Virus record (IMG/VR): IMGVR_UViG_3300042402_003359 | Coordinates: 1 to 43,102 of that record | Length of the DNA stretch: 43,102 bases | Source: a virus | Reading direction: 5' to 3' (one strand) | Part shown: in pieces, positions 31,062 to 39,115 of the stretch | How the letters are laid out: each line of letters opens with the position of its first letter | How positions within the stretch are numbered: position 1 is the first letter of the stretch | Made by a program: the position numbers and the translations under genes | Notes under the pieces: model-generated | Database searches by the model: none | What the model was told of the DNA's origin: nothing | What the model saw: the letters and a program-made list of their open reading frames with translations, nothing else

Positions 31062-32767
31062 TGTGTATAGTAACCGACATAAGTAAATCGGATTGTCTTT
31101 TAGTTTTAAAAGACAGTAATGGTAATGTAATTGCTGAATTTAATGCAACTGAAACAACATTTGCATATAGTGAATATACTTTTACTATTAAGGATTATAG
31201 AAATACCTATGAAATAAAATTAGATGATGTTACTTTGATTAATGGTGGTACTTACACTACATTTGATTTATTATATACTTATTTAGTTGGGTTGCGTACA
31301 GCGTGTATATGCGATTGTTCAGGCGGTGGTGGTGGTGGTGGTACTGGATTAGGATATTATGGTGCTTGGCAAACAGATACTACACAAACTGCTTCTGCTT
31401 CGAATACAGGTTATGCGATGAGATTTGAAGTTGCTGATGTTACACCAAATGGCATATCAATAGCTAACGATTTAAGTAGTAATCCAACAAGAATTACATT
31501 TGCAAATACTGGGATTTATAATATTCAATTTAGTTCACAATTTCAAAATTCAGATACTCAATTAAATGATGTAACAATATGGTTACGATTAAATGGAGTA
31601 GATGTATTAGGTTCTGCTGGTTTTGTTTCAGTACCTAATAAACATGGTGGTATTGATGGTCATGCAATAGTTGCTTGGAATTATGTTATTGAAGTCATTG
31701 CAGGTCAATATTATGAATTAATATGGAGTACTACTAACCATACAAATGTTAAGATGCAATTCTATGCTGCTGGAAGTCCACCACCATCGGCTGCTTCTGT
31801 AATTCTTACAGTTACTCAACAATCAGGTATTATGAGTGGAAGTGGTATAACTGCTATTAATTCGCTTACTGGTTCTGTTCAAACACTTGCAACTGGAACA
31901 AGTGGCACAAATTTTAACATTGCATCATTAGGTACTACTCATACATTTAACTTACCAACTGCATCAGCTACTAATAGAGGTGCATTGAGTTCGGCAGATT
32001 GGAGTACATTTAATGGCAAACAAACTGCATTAGGTTATACACCAGCTAATAAAGCAGGAGATACTTTTACAGGTTCAATTACTGCCACTAATCTAAGTGG
32101 GACTAATACTGGAAACGAAACAGCATCAACAATAGGTTCTTTAATAAATGGTTCTACTAGTGCAACTCCAAACAATACAGATTTAGTTGCAACTGCTGAA
32201 AGTTCAGTATTAAAGAAAATTACTTGGACTAATATAAAGGCTTTTTTAAAGACTTATTTTGATACGATATATCAAAGCACATCATTATCTGCTTACTCAT
32301 TTAGAGCTAATAATACAAATACAACTGCAAACGCTACAGATAATACATTTAAAGATATTGCAGAACAAGTATATAGTGGTTCAATAACATGGACTGCAAC
32401 AACAGCTCCATCTGGTGCAACTAATCATTCTTATAGATGGTCGCAAGTAGGTAAATTAGTTACTTTAAGACTTACATTAATTTATGCAAATGCAGGAGTA
32501 TCTGTAACATCAGTTACTTGTGGATTGCCACCAGATTGTCCTGTTCCAGAGATACCTTCTGCTTCAACTGCAAATGGGTCTGCTTTATATAACGGAAGTG
32601 GTACATTAGCAACAGCAGTAGTAGGTGATGGAATGTCGCCTAGTGTGAATGGTGGTATATCAGAATTAAAAATAAATAGTGGAGGTACTGGTTATGAAAT
32701 TAGGATTTATAGAGGTTCATCAGGTTATAGGTCAGCTAGAGCAGTTATACAATATTATTCAGTTTAA
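31061..32767 (+). CDS. Tail fibre / receptor-binding protein with C1q-like domain
   Basis: Domain order in 568 residues: Cys-containing attachment module (1-60), CICDCS followed by a seven-Gly hinge (82-94), a C1q/TNF-like jelly roll (about 100-253; WQTDTTQTASASNTGYAMRF and ITFANTGIYNIQFSSQFQ are typical), then collar-like repeats (ALSSADWSTFNGKQTALGYT; SITATNLSGTNTGNET), and a C-terminal beta-rich tip (407-568). C1q-like domains trimerise and often bind host glycans. It ends in a 4-bp convergent overlap with the glycosyltransferase gene. Confidence 0.85.
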   Translation: MCIVTDISKSDCLLVLKDSNGNVIAEFNATETTFAYSEYTFTIKDYRNTYEIKLDDVTLINGGTYTTFDLLYTYLVGLRTACICDCSGGGGGGGTGLGYYGAWQTDTTQTASASNTGYAMRFEVADVTPNGISIANDLSSNPTRITFANTGIYNIQFSSQFQNSDTQLNDVTIWLRLNGVDVLGSAGFVSVPNKHGGIDGHAIVAWNYVIEVIAGQYYELIWSTTNHTNVKMQFYAAGSPPPSAASVILTVTQQSGIMSGSGITAINSLTGSVQTLATGTSGTNFNIASLGTTHTFNLPTASATNRGALSSADWSTFNGKQTALGYTPANKAGDTFTGSITATNLSGTNTGNETASTIGSLINGSTSATPNNTDLVATAESSVLKKITWTNIKAFLKTYFDTIYQSTSLSAYSFRANNTNTTANATDNTFKDIAEQVYSGSITWTATTAPSGATNHSYRWSQVGKLVTLRLTLIYANAGVSVTSVTCGLPPDCPVPEIPSASTANGSALYNGSGTLATAVVGDGMSPSVNGGISELKINSGGTGYEIRIYRGSSGYRSARAVIQYYSV

Positions 32768-33390
32768 TAGCTAAGAATTTCATCTGCTAGACTATTTTGA
32801 ATTGAGCAGTCTTTGACTTCCATACCATATATAGTATTTTCTAGTGGAATATTTTGGACTTTAATCCAATTTGCATCGTGCTTACCTAATAATATTTTTT
32901 TGCCTTGTTTTTTAGCTTCTAAACTAAATACCAAATCAAACATTCTTTTGTATTCACTTTTATAAAGTTCTATTGGATTAAAATAATCAGTTCTAAAAGC
33001 AGTTACTCCAGTTCCTGCTATATCAATATATCTATTTACATAATTAGCACCTTTGCAATGGAACGCTTGATGTCCTTTGTAATAGTTCAATCCTTTACCT
33101 TTTAATATTCTGCCATGATAAGTTATGATACATTTATACTCTTCTATTAATTCAATAGTTTTACTTATATAATTTTTGGGATAAATTATGTCATCATCAC
33201 ATGAAAAAAAATAAATCGGTTCATTGTATCTTTGTAGGCTTTCAAACTTAGCATTATCTGTATAATCTATTGGTTCTATTCCGTTGTGGTAAATGTTTAT
33301 TTCATCTACATAAGGGCAAAGACTTTCAAAAGTTTCTTTTAATTGCTCTTCACGTCCGTTCATTGTGGCAATGCCTACTATTATTTTCAT
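32764..33390 (-). CDS. Glycosyltransferase, GT-A/family 2-like, with DDD motif
   Basis: The 208-residue protein begins MKIIVGIATMNGREEQLKET, a GT2-type nucleotide-sugar binding start, and has FFSCDDDIIYP (61-71), the DxD metal/UDP-sugar site. Later comes a GTGVTAFRTDYF acceptor-side loop. It should transfer a sugar to an unknown acceptor: modified DNA, virion protein or host surface. Its start overlaps the preceding small gene by ATGA. It is the last gene of the recombination operon and meets the tail fibre gene head-on at TTAA. Confidence 0.75.
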   Translation of the reverse strand: MKIIVGIATMNGREEQLKETFESLCPYVDEINIYHNGIEPIDYTDNAKFESLQRYNEPIYFFSCDDDIIYPKNYISKTIELIEEYKCIITYHGRILKGKGLNYYKGHQAFHCKGANYVNRYIDIAGTGVTAFRTDYFNPIELYKSEYKRMFDLVFSLEAKKQGKKILLGKHDANWIKVQNIPLENTIYGMEVKDCSIQNSLADEILSY

Positions 33391-33629
33391 TGATTAAACA
33401 TTTTATTTATCTTTTCGTTATTATTTTTTAACCAAGTGATATATCCTTGCATCCCAGTTTCTTTATTTCTAGTATATGCTTTTTTTAATCTATCATAATG
33501 GTTTATATCAACAAGCATATATTTAGGTTGTTTTATTCCTTTTATAATTGGATAATGCAAATGAAGTTCTTTACTAGGTGGTAAATTATCAGCAAGTTTT
33601 TTTATTTCTTTTAAATCTCTTTTTTTCAT
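33387..33629 (-). CDS. Small basic protein between the two glycosyltransferase-like genes
   Basis: The 80-residue protein (MKKRDLKEIKKLADNLPPSK ... NNNEKINKMFNQ) has a helical basic N-terminus and a KQPKYMLVDINHYDRLKKAY segment. It overlaps both neighbours by 4 bp (ATGA at each end), so it is translationally coupled to the glycosyltransferases and may be an accessory to them. The family is unknown. Confidence 0.6.
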   Translation of the reverse strand: MKKRDLKEIKKLADNLPPSKELHLHYPIIKGIKQPKYMLVDINHYDRLKKAYTRNKETGMQGYITWLKNNNEKINKMFNQ

Positions 33630-34255
33630 CTACTTATTAATGGTGTTTTAATTCGTTCTTCTGGGTGCATTAAACTTTCATGCTCACCATGAAAAGCTAA
33701 TGAGCTTATAGGAGTGTATATCTTTACATTTTTTTTATTAAATATATAAGTTAAGTATTGACCTACTCCACTTGATATATTAGTTCTATTAAATCTACTT
33801 TTTGGTACTGCCTTAATGTGAAAATCTATTTTTTCGAGTGCTAATCTATTACAGAAAAATCCGCAATCAGTAAAGAAAACTCTATTTAATTCGCTATTGT
33901 ATTTCATAGGATGGTACGACCCCCAGCAAGATTTACGATTATCATTTATAATATTACAAACAAAAGATTCATGCCTTAATTGATTGTAGTAATCATAAAT
34001 TCTATATAAGTCAATATTACTAAAATCACTAGGTAAAAATATAAAAAAATCATCATTGCTTTTTTGTGCTTCACTAAATGCAAATTGCCAAAGTTTATAG
34101 AAATTTTCTTTACCACCATGCTCAAATTGATGAAAGTTTGATGATTCTAATTTAAAATCACTACCATCATCTAATATAATAGGTTCATATTTTTCTAACT
34201 CACTAAGTAAATTAGTAAGCATTTCTTTACGTTGGTATGAAAATATTGTTATCAT
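33626..34255 (-). CDS. Glycosyltransferase-like protein (GT-A fold), degenerate metal site
   Basis: I start it at the ATG at 34255, which overlaps the NinB stop (ATGA); the longer frame from 34306 lies inside NinB. The 209-residue protein has PIILDDGSD (25-33), the first nucleotide-binding loop of family 2 glycosyltransferases, and FFIFLPSDFSN (70-80) where a DxD would be. The classical second DxD is thus changed to PSD. It may use a different metal geometry or be a non-catalytic partner of the enzyme at 32764. Confidence 0.6.
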   Translation of the reverse strand: MITIFSYQRKEMLTNLLSELEKYEPIILDDGSDFKLESSNFHQFEHGGKENFYKLWQFAFSEAQKSNDDFFIFLPSDFSNIDLYRIYDYYNQLRHESFVCNIINDNRKSCWGSYHPMKYNSELNRVFFTDCGFFCNRLALEKIDFHIKAVPKSRFNRTNISSGVGQYLTYIFNKKNVKIYTPISSLAFHGEHESLMHPEERIKTPLISR

Positions 34256-34683
34256 AATTCTATTGTCATTTGTTCTCCTGCATCTGGTATATAAATATTG
34301 CACCATTCAGCACTCCATATTTTAACACGTTCAATCATTTCACTAAACTCTGATTTGTTTAATTGAGTTGTACTATTAGGCAACTTTTTTACTTCGCCAG
34401 TCGTTTCATTTACAATTTCTTTATAGTTAAATTCAGACTTTATAAAATCATGTGTACTTTCTAAACTAACTACATTGCCTAATTCTGTAAGACCTTGTTT
34501 TACTAATGGAACTACTACACCCCAATAATATCTATTCTGTTCATTGCTTCGTTTACTTCGTTTCTTTTCCAAAGTAAATGTAAACTCCTTACAATTCAAA
34601 GATAATGCAAATTTAAGCATTTCAGCTTTGTTTACGAGTTTTAAAACTCCGTTATCTAATCTTATAGTTGATGTGTATTTCAA
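34252..34683 (-). CDS. NinB-like recombination protein
   Basis: The start is the TTG at 34683, overlapping the exonuclease's stop (TTGA); no upstream ATG is available. The 143-residue protein carries KKRSKRSNEQNRYYWGVVVP (about 40-59), the signature of NinB/Orf-like recombination mediators of phage, and a C-terminal helix with MIERVKIWSAEWCNIYIPDAG. Such proteins bind single-stranded DNA and help load annealing proteins. It sits directly after the YqaJ exonuclease, as in other recombination modules. Confidence 0.82.
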   Translation of the reverse strand: MKYTSTIRLDNGVLKLVNKAEMLKFALSLNCKEFTFTLEKKRSKRSNEQNRYYWGVVVPLVKQGLTELGNVVSLESTHDFIKSEFNYKEIVNETTGEVKKLPNSTTQLNKSEFSEMIERVKIWSAEWCNIYIPDAGEQMTIEL

Positions 34684-35297
34684 ATTATCAATTCATTCAA
34701 ATTATCAATAGCTATCTTAAGCCTATCTAGTATCAATTCTATGTGTTCTTGGTCTTTTGGTATCTCTAGTATGAATAATTGCTTTTCATCTTGAAATCTC
34801 CAATCATAGCTTACAAAGTGTCCTACTTCCGAGCCTGTGCAATGGATGTTAAATTGTATTTGAGTGTAATATTCTTTATGTAACTTTTTAAACTCATCTA
34901 CATTTCTTAGTAGTAAGTTGTCTAAGTGATTAACACTATCGTATGGACATTTTACTTCACCAACTATTAAAGGATTTATGAAATCAGGACTTCCACCAGC
35001 GTAATTTTCAAATTCAGGACAAGTAAAAAACTTAGGGTTTGTACTTCCAAAGTATTCAACATCTACAAAATAAAATCTATTGTATTCTTGAACGGCTTTA
35101 TATTCATATTCATTGCCCCAATCTGTAGCACGTGATGAAAAACTTTCTTTTCGTCTTTGTGTAAGTATTTCTACTGCCTTTTCTTTGATGTAAGTTTTAG
35201 CAGTTTCACCAAATATATCACCTTTATTTTTACCACTAACTAACAGCTTCCATATTTCAGATGCAGTAAATTTTCCAAATCTTTGTTCTGCTAACAT
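34680..35297 (-). CDS. YqaJ-type recombination exonuclease
   Basis: The 205-residue protein matches lambda-exonuclease/YqaJ enzymes: TASEIWKLL near the N-terminus, WGNEYEYKAVQEY (60-72), GGSPDF (101-106, Asp105), GEVKCP (113-118, Glu114 and Lys116) and YYTQIQFNI (143-151). These are the PD-(D/E)xK nuclease motifs. It degrades one strand of duplex DNA to produce substrate for the ERF annealing protein just upstream, whose stop overlaps its start (TAATG). Confidence 0.9.
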   Translation of the reverse strand: MLAEQRFGKFTASEIWKLLVSGKNKGDIFGETAKTYIKEKAVEILTQRRKESFSSRATDWGNEYEYKAVQEYNRFYFVDVEYFGSTNPKFFTCPEFENYAGGSPDFINPLIVGEVKCPYDSVNHLDNLLLRNVDEFKKLHKEYYTQIQFNIHCTGSEVGHFVSYDWRFQDEKQLFILEIPKDQEHIELILDRLKIAIDNLNELII

Positions 35298-35830
35298 TAT
35301 TTGATAGATTTTAGAGCAGTTTCTACTTCAATACTTAGTGTGTAAAATTCTTTCACTTTTGCAATAGTAACTATACCAGCTAATATCTTTTCATACGTTT
35401 GTTTGTATTGCGGAGTTTCAAATTTTAATTCAGGAAGTTTTTTAGTTGGCTCAATAGGTTTTTGACTATCTGCATCCGATTCAGTTTCATCTATTAAGAA
35501 TAAACCATTAAGAGCGTATTTTCTTGAATAACTAGATGCAGTTCCAGTTGTTTGTTCTGCACTCATTCCTTTATGCTCACTAGTTTCAGCAAATCCGTTA
35601 CATAATACACTTTCACTATCTAGCATTAGTGTAGCAGTAGCTTTACAGAATATTTTATTACCTATACTTACTATGTCATCAGTAAGTGTTAATGTAGCAC
35701 CATATTTTAATAAAATAGGTTTTACTGCTTCAAGTATATCCTCTGCGCTTCTATACTTATAATTACCAAATTTGTTTAGATTCCCTTTGGGTACTTTCAG
35801 TTCGTTTTGAATGTTTACTAGGTTTTTCAT
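35297..35830 (-). CDS. erf: ERF-family single-strand annealing protein
   Basis: The 177-residue protein carries the ERF pattern: NKFGNYKYRSAEDILEAVKP (19-38), a beta-rich middle, and SAEQTTGTASSYSRKYAL (90-107) followed by NGLFLIDE. It is a phage recombinase that anneals complementary single strands. Next to the exonuclease and NinB it forms a complete recombination module. The start is preceded by an A/C-rich tract (AACAAACAAATG), the usual Bacteroidota form. Confidence 0.9.
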   Translation of the reverse strand: MKNLVNIQNELKVPKGNLNKFGNYKYRSAEDILEAVKPILLKYGATLTLTDDIVSIGNKIFCKATATLMLDSESVLCNGFAETSEHKGMSAEQTTGTASSYSRKYALNGLFLIDETESDADSQKPIEPTKKLPELKFETPQYKQTYEKILAGIVTIAKVKEFYTLSIEVETALKSIK

Positions 35831-35853
35831 TTGTTTGTTCGTTTGTTTTTTGT

Positions 35854-35973
35854 TTAGTTAAATAATTTATATAATACTATTAATGCACCTATTGTAAATG
35901 CACTATAAATAAATAATTTGTAAAAATCTAAAGACTTTATAAAGTCTATTAGTAAGTTAATTGTTTGCTTCAT
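35854..35973 (-). CDS. 39-residue single-span membrane peptide
   Basis: The ATG at 35973-35971 opens MKQTINLLIDFIKSLDFYKL followed by the hydrophobic FIYSAFTIGALIVLYKLFN. It has one predicted transmembrane helix. It overlaps the end of the 35957-36154 gene by 17 bp and lies within the recombination operon. The function is unknown; it is real coding sequence only with moderate confidence because of its size. Confidence 0.5.
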   Translation of the reverse strand: MKQTINLLIDFIKSLDFYKLFIYSAFTIGALIVLYKLFN

Positions 35974-36154
35974 GTGGTACGAGTTTTAAGATTTCTAATT
36001 TAATAGATTCTACCTTTTCTTTTTGCAATAAAGCAGATGCAATGTGTTCGTCATAGAACTGCCATTGCTCCATTCTTTTTGCATTTTCAGCCATATCCTC
36101 ATATCCTTGTTGAAGTTTAGCATATTGTACTAATAAGTCTAATAGTTGATTCAT
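35957..36154 (-). CDS. Small coiled-coil protein
   Basis: The 65-residue protein (MNQLLDLLVQYAKLQQGYED ... LVPHEANN) is almost entirely helical with heptad-like Leu spacing. No named family. It lies between two small genes in the leftward recombination operon, 3 bp from its upstream neighbour. Confidence 0.6.
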   Translation of the reverse strand: MNQLLDLLVQYAKLQQGYEDMAENAKRMEQWQFYDEHIASALLQKEKVESIKLEILKLVPHEANN

Positions 36155-36157
36155 TTT

Positions 36158-36442
36158 TTAATGTTTTATTTCAATTATTTTATAAAGTTCTTCATCAGTA
36201 GGCTCATATTCAGATAGTATTTGCCAACATTCATCTTGACTATGTGAGCCATTGAATTTATCAATTACTGAACCATCCGTAAACTCAATTTCATCAAACC
36301 TATTTCTAGTTTCATACCCTAGTTCTTCAATTATTTCTTGTTTACTTATATGTATACTTTGTTCTTCGCTATCCTCTGTATTTAGGTAGTATGTAAGCAA
36401 TTCCTCGACTGCATCATACTCGATTTGTACAAATTTATTCAT
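36158..36442 (-). CDS. Small acidic phage protein
   Basis: I use the ATG at 36442, which overlaps the upstream stop (TAATG); an earlier in-frame ATG at 36478 lies inside the upstream gene. The 94-residue product is very acidic (many Glu/Asp), with HISKQEIIEELGYETRNRFD. Acidic early proteins can mimic DNA or inhibit host enzymes, but nothing specific points to that here. Confidence 0.6.
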   Translation of the reverse strand: MNKFVQIEYDAVEELLTYYLNTEDSEEQSIHISKQEIIEELGYETRNRFDEIEFTDGSVIDKFNGSHSQDECWQILSEYEPTDEELYKIIEIKH

Positions 36443-36657
36443 TATTCTACTCCTTCTGGATGTTGTACAGTTTCCCACACATCATTAATAATATTTAATT
36501 CTATATCATCACACAATCCAGTTTCAACTATTTGATTTTGTTTGTAAATGCTTATACCTTTACGTTTTAGGGTATTACCTAGCTTTAATTTATTCCTCAT
36601 GTGAACAAATATTGCTAATTTTTCTTTGTCTAGTTTACTTAATTCTTTTCTTATCAT
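36442..36657 (-). CDS. Small basic phage protein
   Basis: The 71-residue protein begins MIRKELSKLDKEKLAIFVHM and has a Lys/Arg-rich middle (RNKLKLGNTLKRKG), then an acidic end. It is preceded by a minus-strand TATATTTG box in the 36658-36708 gap. The function is unknown. Confidence 0.55.
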   Translation of the reverse strand: MIRKELSKLDKEKLAIFVHMRNKLKLGNTLKRKGISIYKQNQIVETGLCDDIELNIINDVWETVQHPEGVE

Positions 36658-36674
36658 TGTAATTTTATTTTAAT

Positions 36675-36695
36675 GCAAATATAATTAATTTTATT
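36675..36695 (-). promoter_or_regulatory. Leftward promoter box within the recombination operon
   Basis: TATATTTG is present on the minus strand in the 51-bp gap upstream of the gene starting at 36657, followed by GCATTAAA as at other promoters here. No TTTG at -33. Confidence 0.4.
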
Positions 36696-36708
36696 TAATT
36701 ATTGAAAT

Positions 36709-37350
36709 TTATAACCAAAGTTTTTTAGCTATTTCAAGTTTCTTTGTTAATTCATTTACTTCTTTTTTTGCGTAAGTAATTGAAAAAGAATGCTCTTGAT
36801 TACGTTTGCCATTTTTATATTCTGCGTGTTTTTCGATAGCATTTTCTAGTTTATATTCTAAATATTCTAAACTTTCTGGCATTGATAAATCTATTTTATT
36901 TTCGAGTTTTGCCCAATATTCTGCTCTTGATTCGTATTCTTTTGACTTATTACTTTCTTCTACACACTTTTTCATTCGATTATGGTTACGTTCGATTAAA
37001 GACCTATGTTTTTTTTCGCTGTGATGTCCTATTTTTATAGGTTCAGCTAATACTAAAAAATCTTTGCCTTCTTGTGATGCTTCCCAATATGATGTACTTC
37101 TTTTTTCTGCATTATTAGCCCAATTTTGTAATTTTTTTGCTTTTTGTTTTGCTCTTTCTTTAGAGTTTAAACCATCTACTCTAGTAATTGAATAATAAAA
37201 AAAACCATCTTTTTCAAATAAAAGATTATGCACATAACACTCATTTTCTTTACCATATTTTGTTGTTAATATAATTATATCATCTTTTTGATGTTTTTGT
37301 GTGCATTTTGCAACCCATACATTTGGGCAATATTTAGTGTAAGTATTCAT
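36709..37350 (-). CDS. DUF3560-domain protein
   Basis: The 213-residue protein has the DUF3560 core: NAEKRSTSYWEASQEGKDFL, LAEPIKIGHHSEKKHRSLIE, RNHNRMKKCVEESNKSKEYE, then SRAEYWAKLENKI (about residues 78-150). The family is found in phages, plasmids and conjugative elements, and its function is unknown; the invariant HHSE..HR suggests a catalytic or metal site. The N-terminal 75 residues and C-terminal coiled coil are less conserved. Confidence 0.88.
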   Translation of the reverse strand: MNTYTKYCPNVWVAKCTQKHQKDDIIILTTKYGKENECYVHNLLFEKDGFFYYSITRVDGLNSKERAKQKAKKLQNWANNAEKRSTSYWEASQEGKDFLVLAEPIKIGHHSEKKHRSLIERNHNRMKKCVEESNKSKEYESRAEYWAKLENKIDLSMPESLEYLEYKLENAIEKHAEYKNGKRNQEHSFSITYAKKEVNELTKKLEIAKKLWL

Positions 37351-37395
37351 TTTTTTTGTTTTGTTTGTTTAATTATTGAAATTTAAGTGTGAGTA

Positions 37396-37614
37396 TTACC
37401 AATTATGTGTGCAACTATATTTTGCTATCTTTTTTAATAAATTTAAGTCTTTTATTTTCGCACTATCTGAATTAAATGTAGCGTCTATTAAACTACTGTC
37501 TGTGGTTCTTGATGTGTATTCTTTGCCTGTAGTTGGACTAATATATGTTACATTATATTGTCCATAACCTACTCTTTTTAAATTAAAATCTGATATACTT
37601 ATTGAATTTTTCAT
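37396..37614 (-). CDS. Small phage protein, unknown function
   Basis: The 72-residue protein (MKNSISISDFNLKRVGYGQY) contains NVTYISPTTGKEYTSRTTDS, a likely beta hairpin, and ends LLKKIAKYSCTHNW. No family is recognised. It is the second gene of the leftward unit. Confidence 0.55.
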   Translation of the reverse strand: MKNSISISDFNLKRVGYGQYNVTYISPTTGKEYTSRTTDSSLIDATFNSDSAKIKDLNLLKKIAKYSCTHNW

Positions 37615-37638
37615 TTTTTATTTCTTTTATTTAATTGG

Positions 37639-37652
37639 TGTATTATAATACA
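37639..37652. promoter_or_regulatory. Perfect 14-bp palindrome
   Basis: TGTATTATAATACA is a perfect palindrome in the 44-bp gap between two leftward genes. It may be an operator, but AT-rich palindromes of this length can arise by chance in this genome. Confidence 0.25.
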
Positions 37653-37658
37653 ATTATT

Positions 37659-37904
37659 TTATTCAGCAACAATTATTGGATTACGAGTTCCGTTGTCTGT
37701 AGTGTCATTCATATTCATTTCATTAATTGCTAGATTTTTGCTTCCAAAATCATAAGCCTCATCAATATTATCTGTCCAAAATGGAAAATCATTAATATCA
37801 GGGCTACCTTCATCTTGCGCATTCGATAAAAAACCTTTAGGATTAGCTTCACATCCTACTGCGTAATACTGATTTGTGTTTGTGTCTTTAATTAGAATTT
37901 TCAT
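37659..37904 (-). CDS. Small acidic phage protein, first gene of recombination unit
   Basis: The 81-residue protein (MKILIKDTNTNQYYAVGCEA ... RNPIIVAE) is acidic, with a likely beta-hairpin start and NDFPFWTDNIDEAYDFGSKN in the middle. Its ATG lies about 30 bases downstream of a strong minus-strand promoter. The function is unknown. Confidence 0.6.
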   Translation of the reverse strand: MKILIKDTNTNQYYAVGCEANPKGFLSNAQDEGSPDINDFPFWTDNIDEAYDFGSKNLAINEMNMNDTTDNGTRNPIIVAE

Positions 37905-37933
37905 TTTTTTTATTTTTTGTTTAATTGATGATG

Positions 37934-37964
37934 CAAATATACAACCTTTTTACAACTATGCAAA
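37934..37964 (-). promoter_or_regulatory. Leftward promoter of the recombination unit (copy B of the cassette)
   Basis: On the minus strand TTTG, 19 bases and TATATTTG (-7 at 37941-37934) match the consensus perfectly. The GTAAAAAGGTTGTATATTTG block is identical to that at 6930-6911, and ATTGATAATCAAG follows at 38012-38024, as in copy A. Confidence 0.85.
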
Positions 37965-38059
37965 TTTATTTGTACAAAAATGCAAATAAAAAAGCATTAT
38001 TTTTATAAAGTATTGATAATCAAGCCTAAAAAATTGCATAAAAAGTGATAATTTTATAG

Positions 38060-38067
38060 TAAATTTG
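38060..38067 (+). promoter_or_regulatory. Rightward promoter box for ninG
   Basis: TAAATTTG matches TAnnTTTG 17 bases before the ATG at 38085. The nearest upstream TTG (38034-38036) is 23 bases away, longer than ideal. It is divergent from the leftward promoter at 37934. Confidence 0.45.
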
Positions 38068-38084
38068 TAAAATAAACATACAAT

Positions 38085-38636
38085 ATGCCTAAATGTAAGC
38101 AATGCAAAGTAAAATTCACACCTAAATACTTTAATCAAAAGTATTGCATGGATGAAATAGAGTGCATTAAAGCATTTAATGAATCTGTCAAAGAATTACG
38201 TTCAAAACAAATACAAAAGGCTAAAGTCAAAGAAAAAAAAGAGCTTAAAGAAAAGATAATGACTTTAAGTGAATGGCTTAATATTTTTCAGAAAGTGTTT
38301 AATACTTATATTCGATTACGTGATAAAAATTTGCCTTGTATAACCTGCAATACTTTAAAGGATAATGTGCAATATCATGCTGGACACTTTTATTCAGTTG
38401 GCTCAAATCCTAGTTTACGATTTAACGAAGATAATGTCCACAAACAATGTAGTTCATGCAACTGCAAGAAACATGGAAATATAAGCGAATATGCAATAAA
38501 TTTACCTAAAAGAATAGGAACTGAAAGGTTTGAAATATTAACGAGTAATAGAGCAAATGTATTAAGGCTAACCATTCCAGAAATACAAGATTTAATAAAA
38601 ACTTATAAGGCTAAAATAAAAGAATTGGAAAAATAA
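38085..38636 (+). CDS. ninG: NinG/Rap Holliday-junction endonuclease-like protein
   Basis: The 183-residue protein has an N-terminal zinc-knuckle-like segment (MPKCKQCKVKFTPKYFNQKY then C), a long charged helix, and the nuclease part with LPCITCNTL (about 85-93), YHAGHFYSVGSNPSLRFNED and QCSSCNCKKHG. This order is that of lambda NinG, which resolves recombination intermediates. It is encoded alone, divergently from the recombination operon. A strong bidirectional terminator follows. Confidence 0.92.
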   Translation: MPKCKQCKVKFTPKYFNQKYCMDEIECIKAFNESVKELRSKQIQKAKVKEKKELKEKIMTLSEWLNIFQKVFNTYIRLRDKNLPCITCNTLKDNVQYHAGHFYSVGSNPSLRFNEDNVHKQCSSCNCKKHGNISEYAINLPKRIGTERFEILTSNRANVLRLTIPEIQDLIKTYKAKIKELEK

Positions 38637-38637
38637 A

Positions 38638-38662
38638 AAAGGTGCTAATTATTAGCACCTTT
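38638..38662. terminator. Bidirectional terminator
   Basis: GGTGCTAAT-T-ATTAGCACC (38641-38659) is a 9-bp-arm inverted repeat flanked by A-run on the left and T-run on the right, so it works in either direction. It lies between convergent ninG (+) and the leftward gene ending at 38753. Confidence 0.85.
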
Positions 38663-38752
38663 AAACCAAACAATAAAATGAAAACTCTCCCAGAATTACC
38701 CAAAAACTGGTGAATAATATTGCAAATATATACAAATATTATTAAATTAAAA

Positions 38753-39115
38753 TTAAAATATTCTATAAGTAAAATTACTCGCTACTCGCACGTACTTAAA
38801 TAATTTATTGTCACGTATTATATACATTGATGCTTCTTTTTGATATTCGCTATTTTCATACTGTATGTGCAATTCTTTAAGTCCTAAATCTTGCATAGCT
38901 TTCCATACTTGCTTCCAACTTCTACTTAAATCAATATCGCCATACCACACTACTCTACCTTTGGGAGTGTAAATAAATGAGTTAAATATAACTTCATTGT
39001 TTGGGTATGCTTTTCTATATCCACTCTTTGAAAATGAAATTATCCTACCTGCGAATAATTTATGCTTCCTAAAAGCATTTAATTCTTTTTCTTTTGTTTT
39101 AGCTTTCTGTTCCAT
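38753..39115 (-). CDS. Phage protein of unknown function (120 aa)
   Basis: The 120-residue protein has a basic N-terminal helix (MEQKAKTKEKELNAFRKHKL) and a beta-rich remainder with SFIYTPKGRVVWYGDIDLSR and SWKQVWKAMQDLGLKELHI. No family is recognised. It overlaps the upstream small membrane gene by 17 bp and is last in the leftward 40405-38753 operon. Confidence 0.6.
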   Translation of the reverse strand: MEQKAKTKEKELNAFRKHKLFAGRIISFSKSGYRKAYPNNEVIFNSFIYTPKGRVVWYGDIDLSRSWKQVWKAMQDLGLKELHIQYENSEYQKEASMYIIRDNKLFKYVRVASNFTYRIF

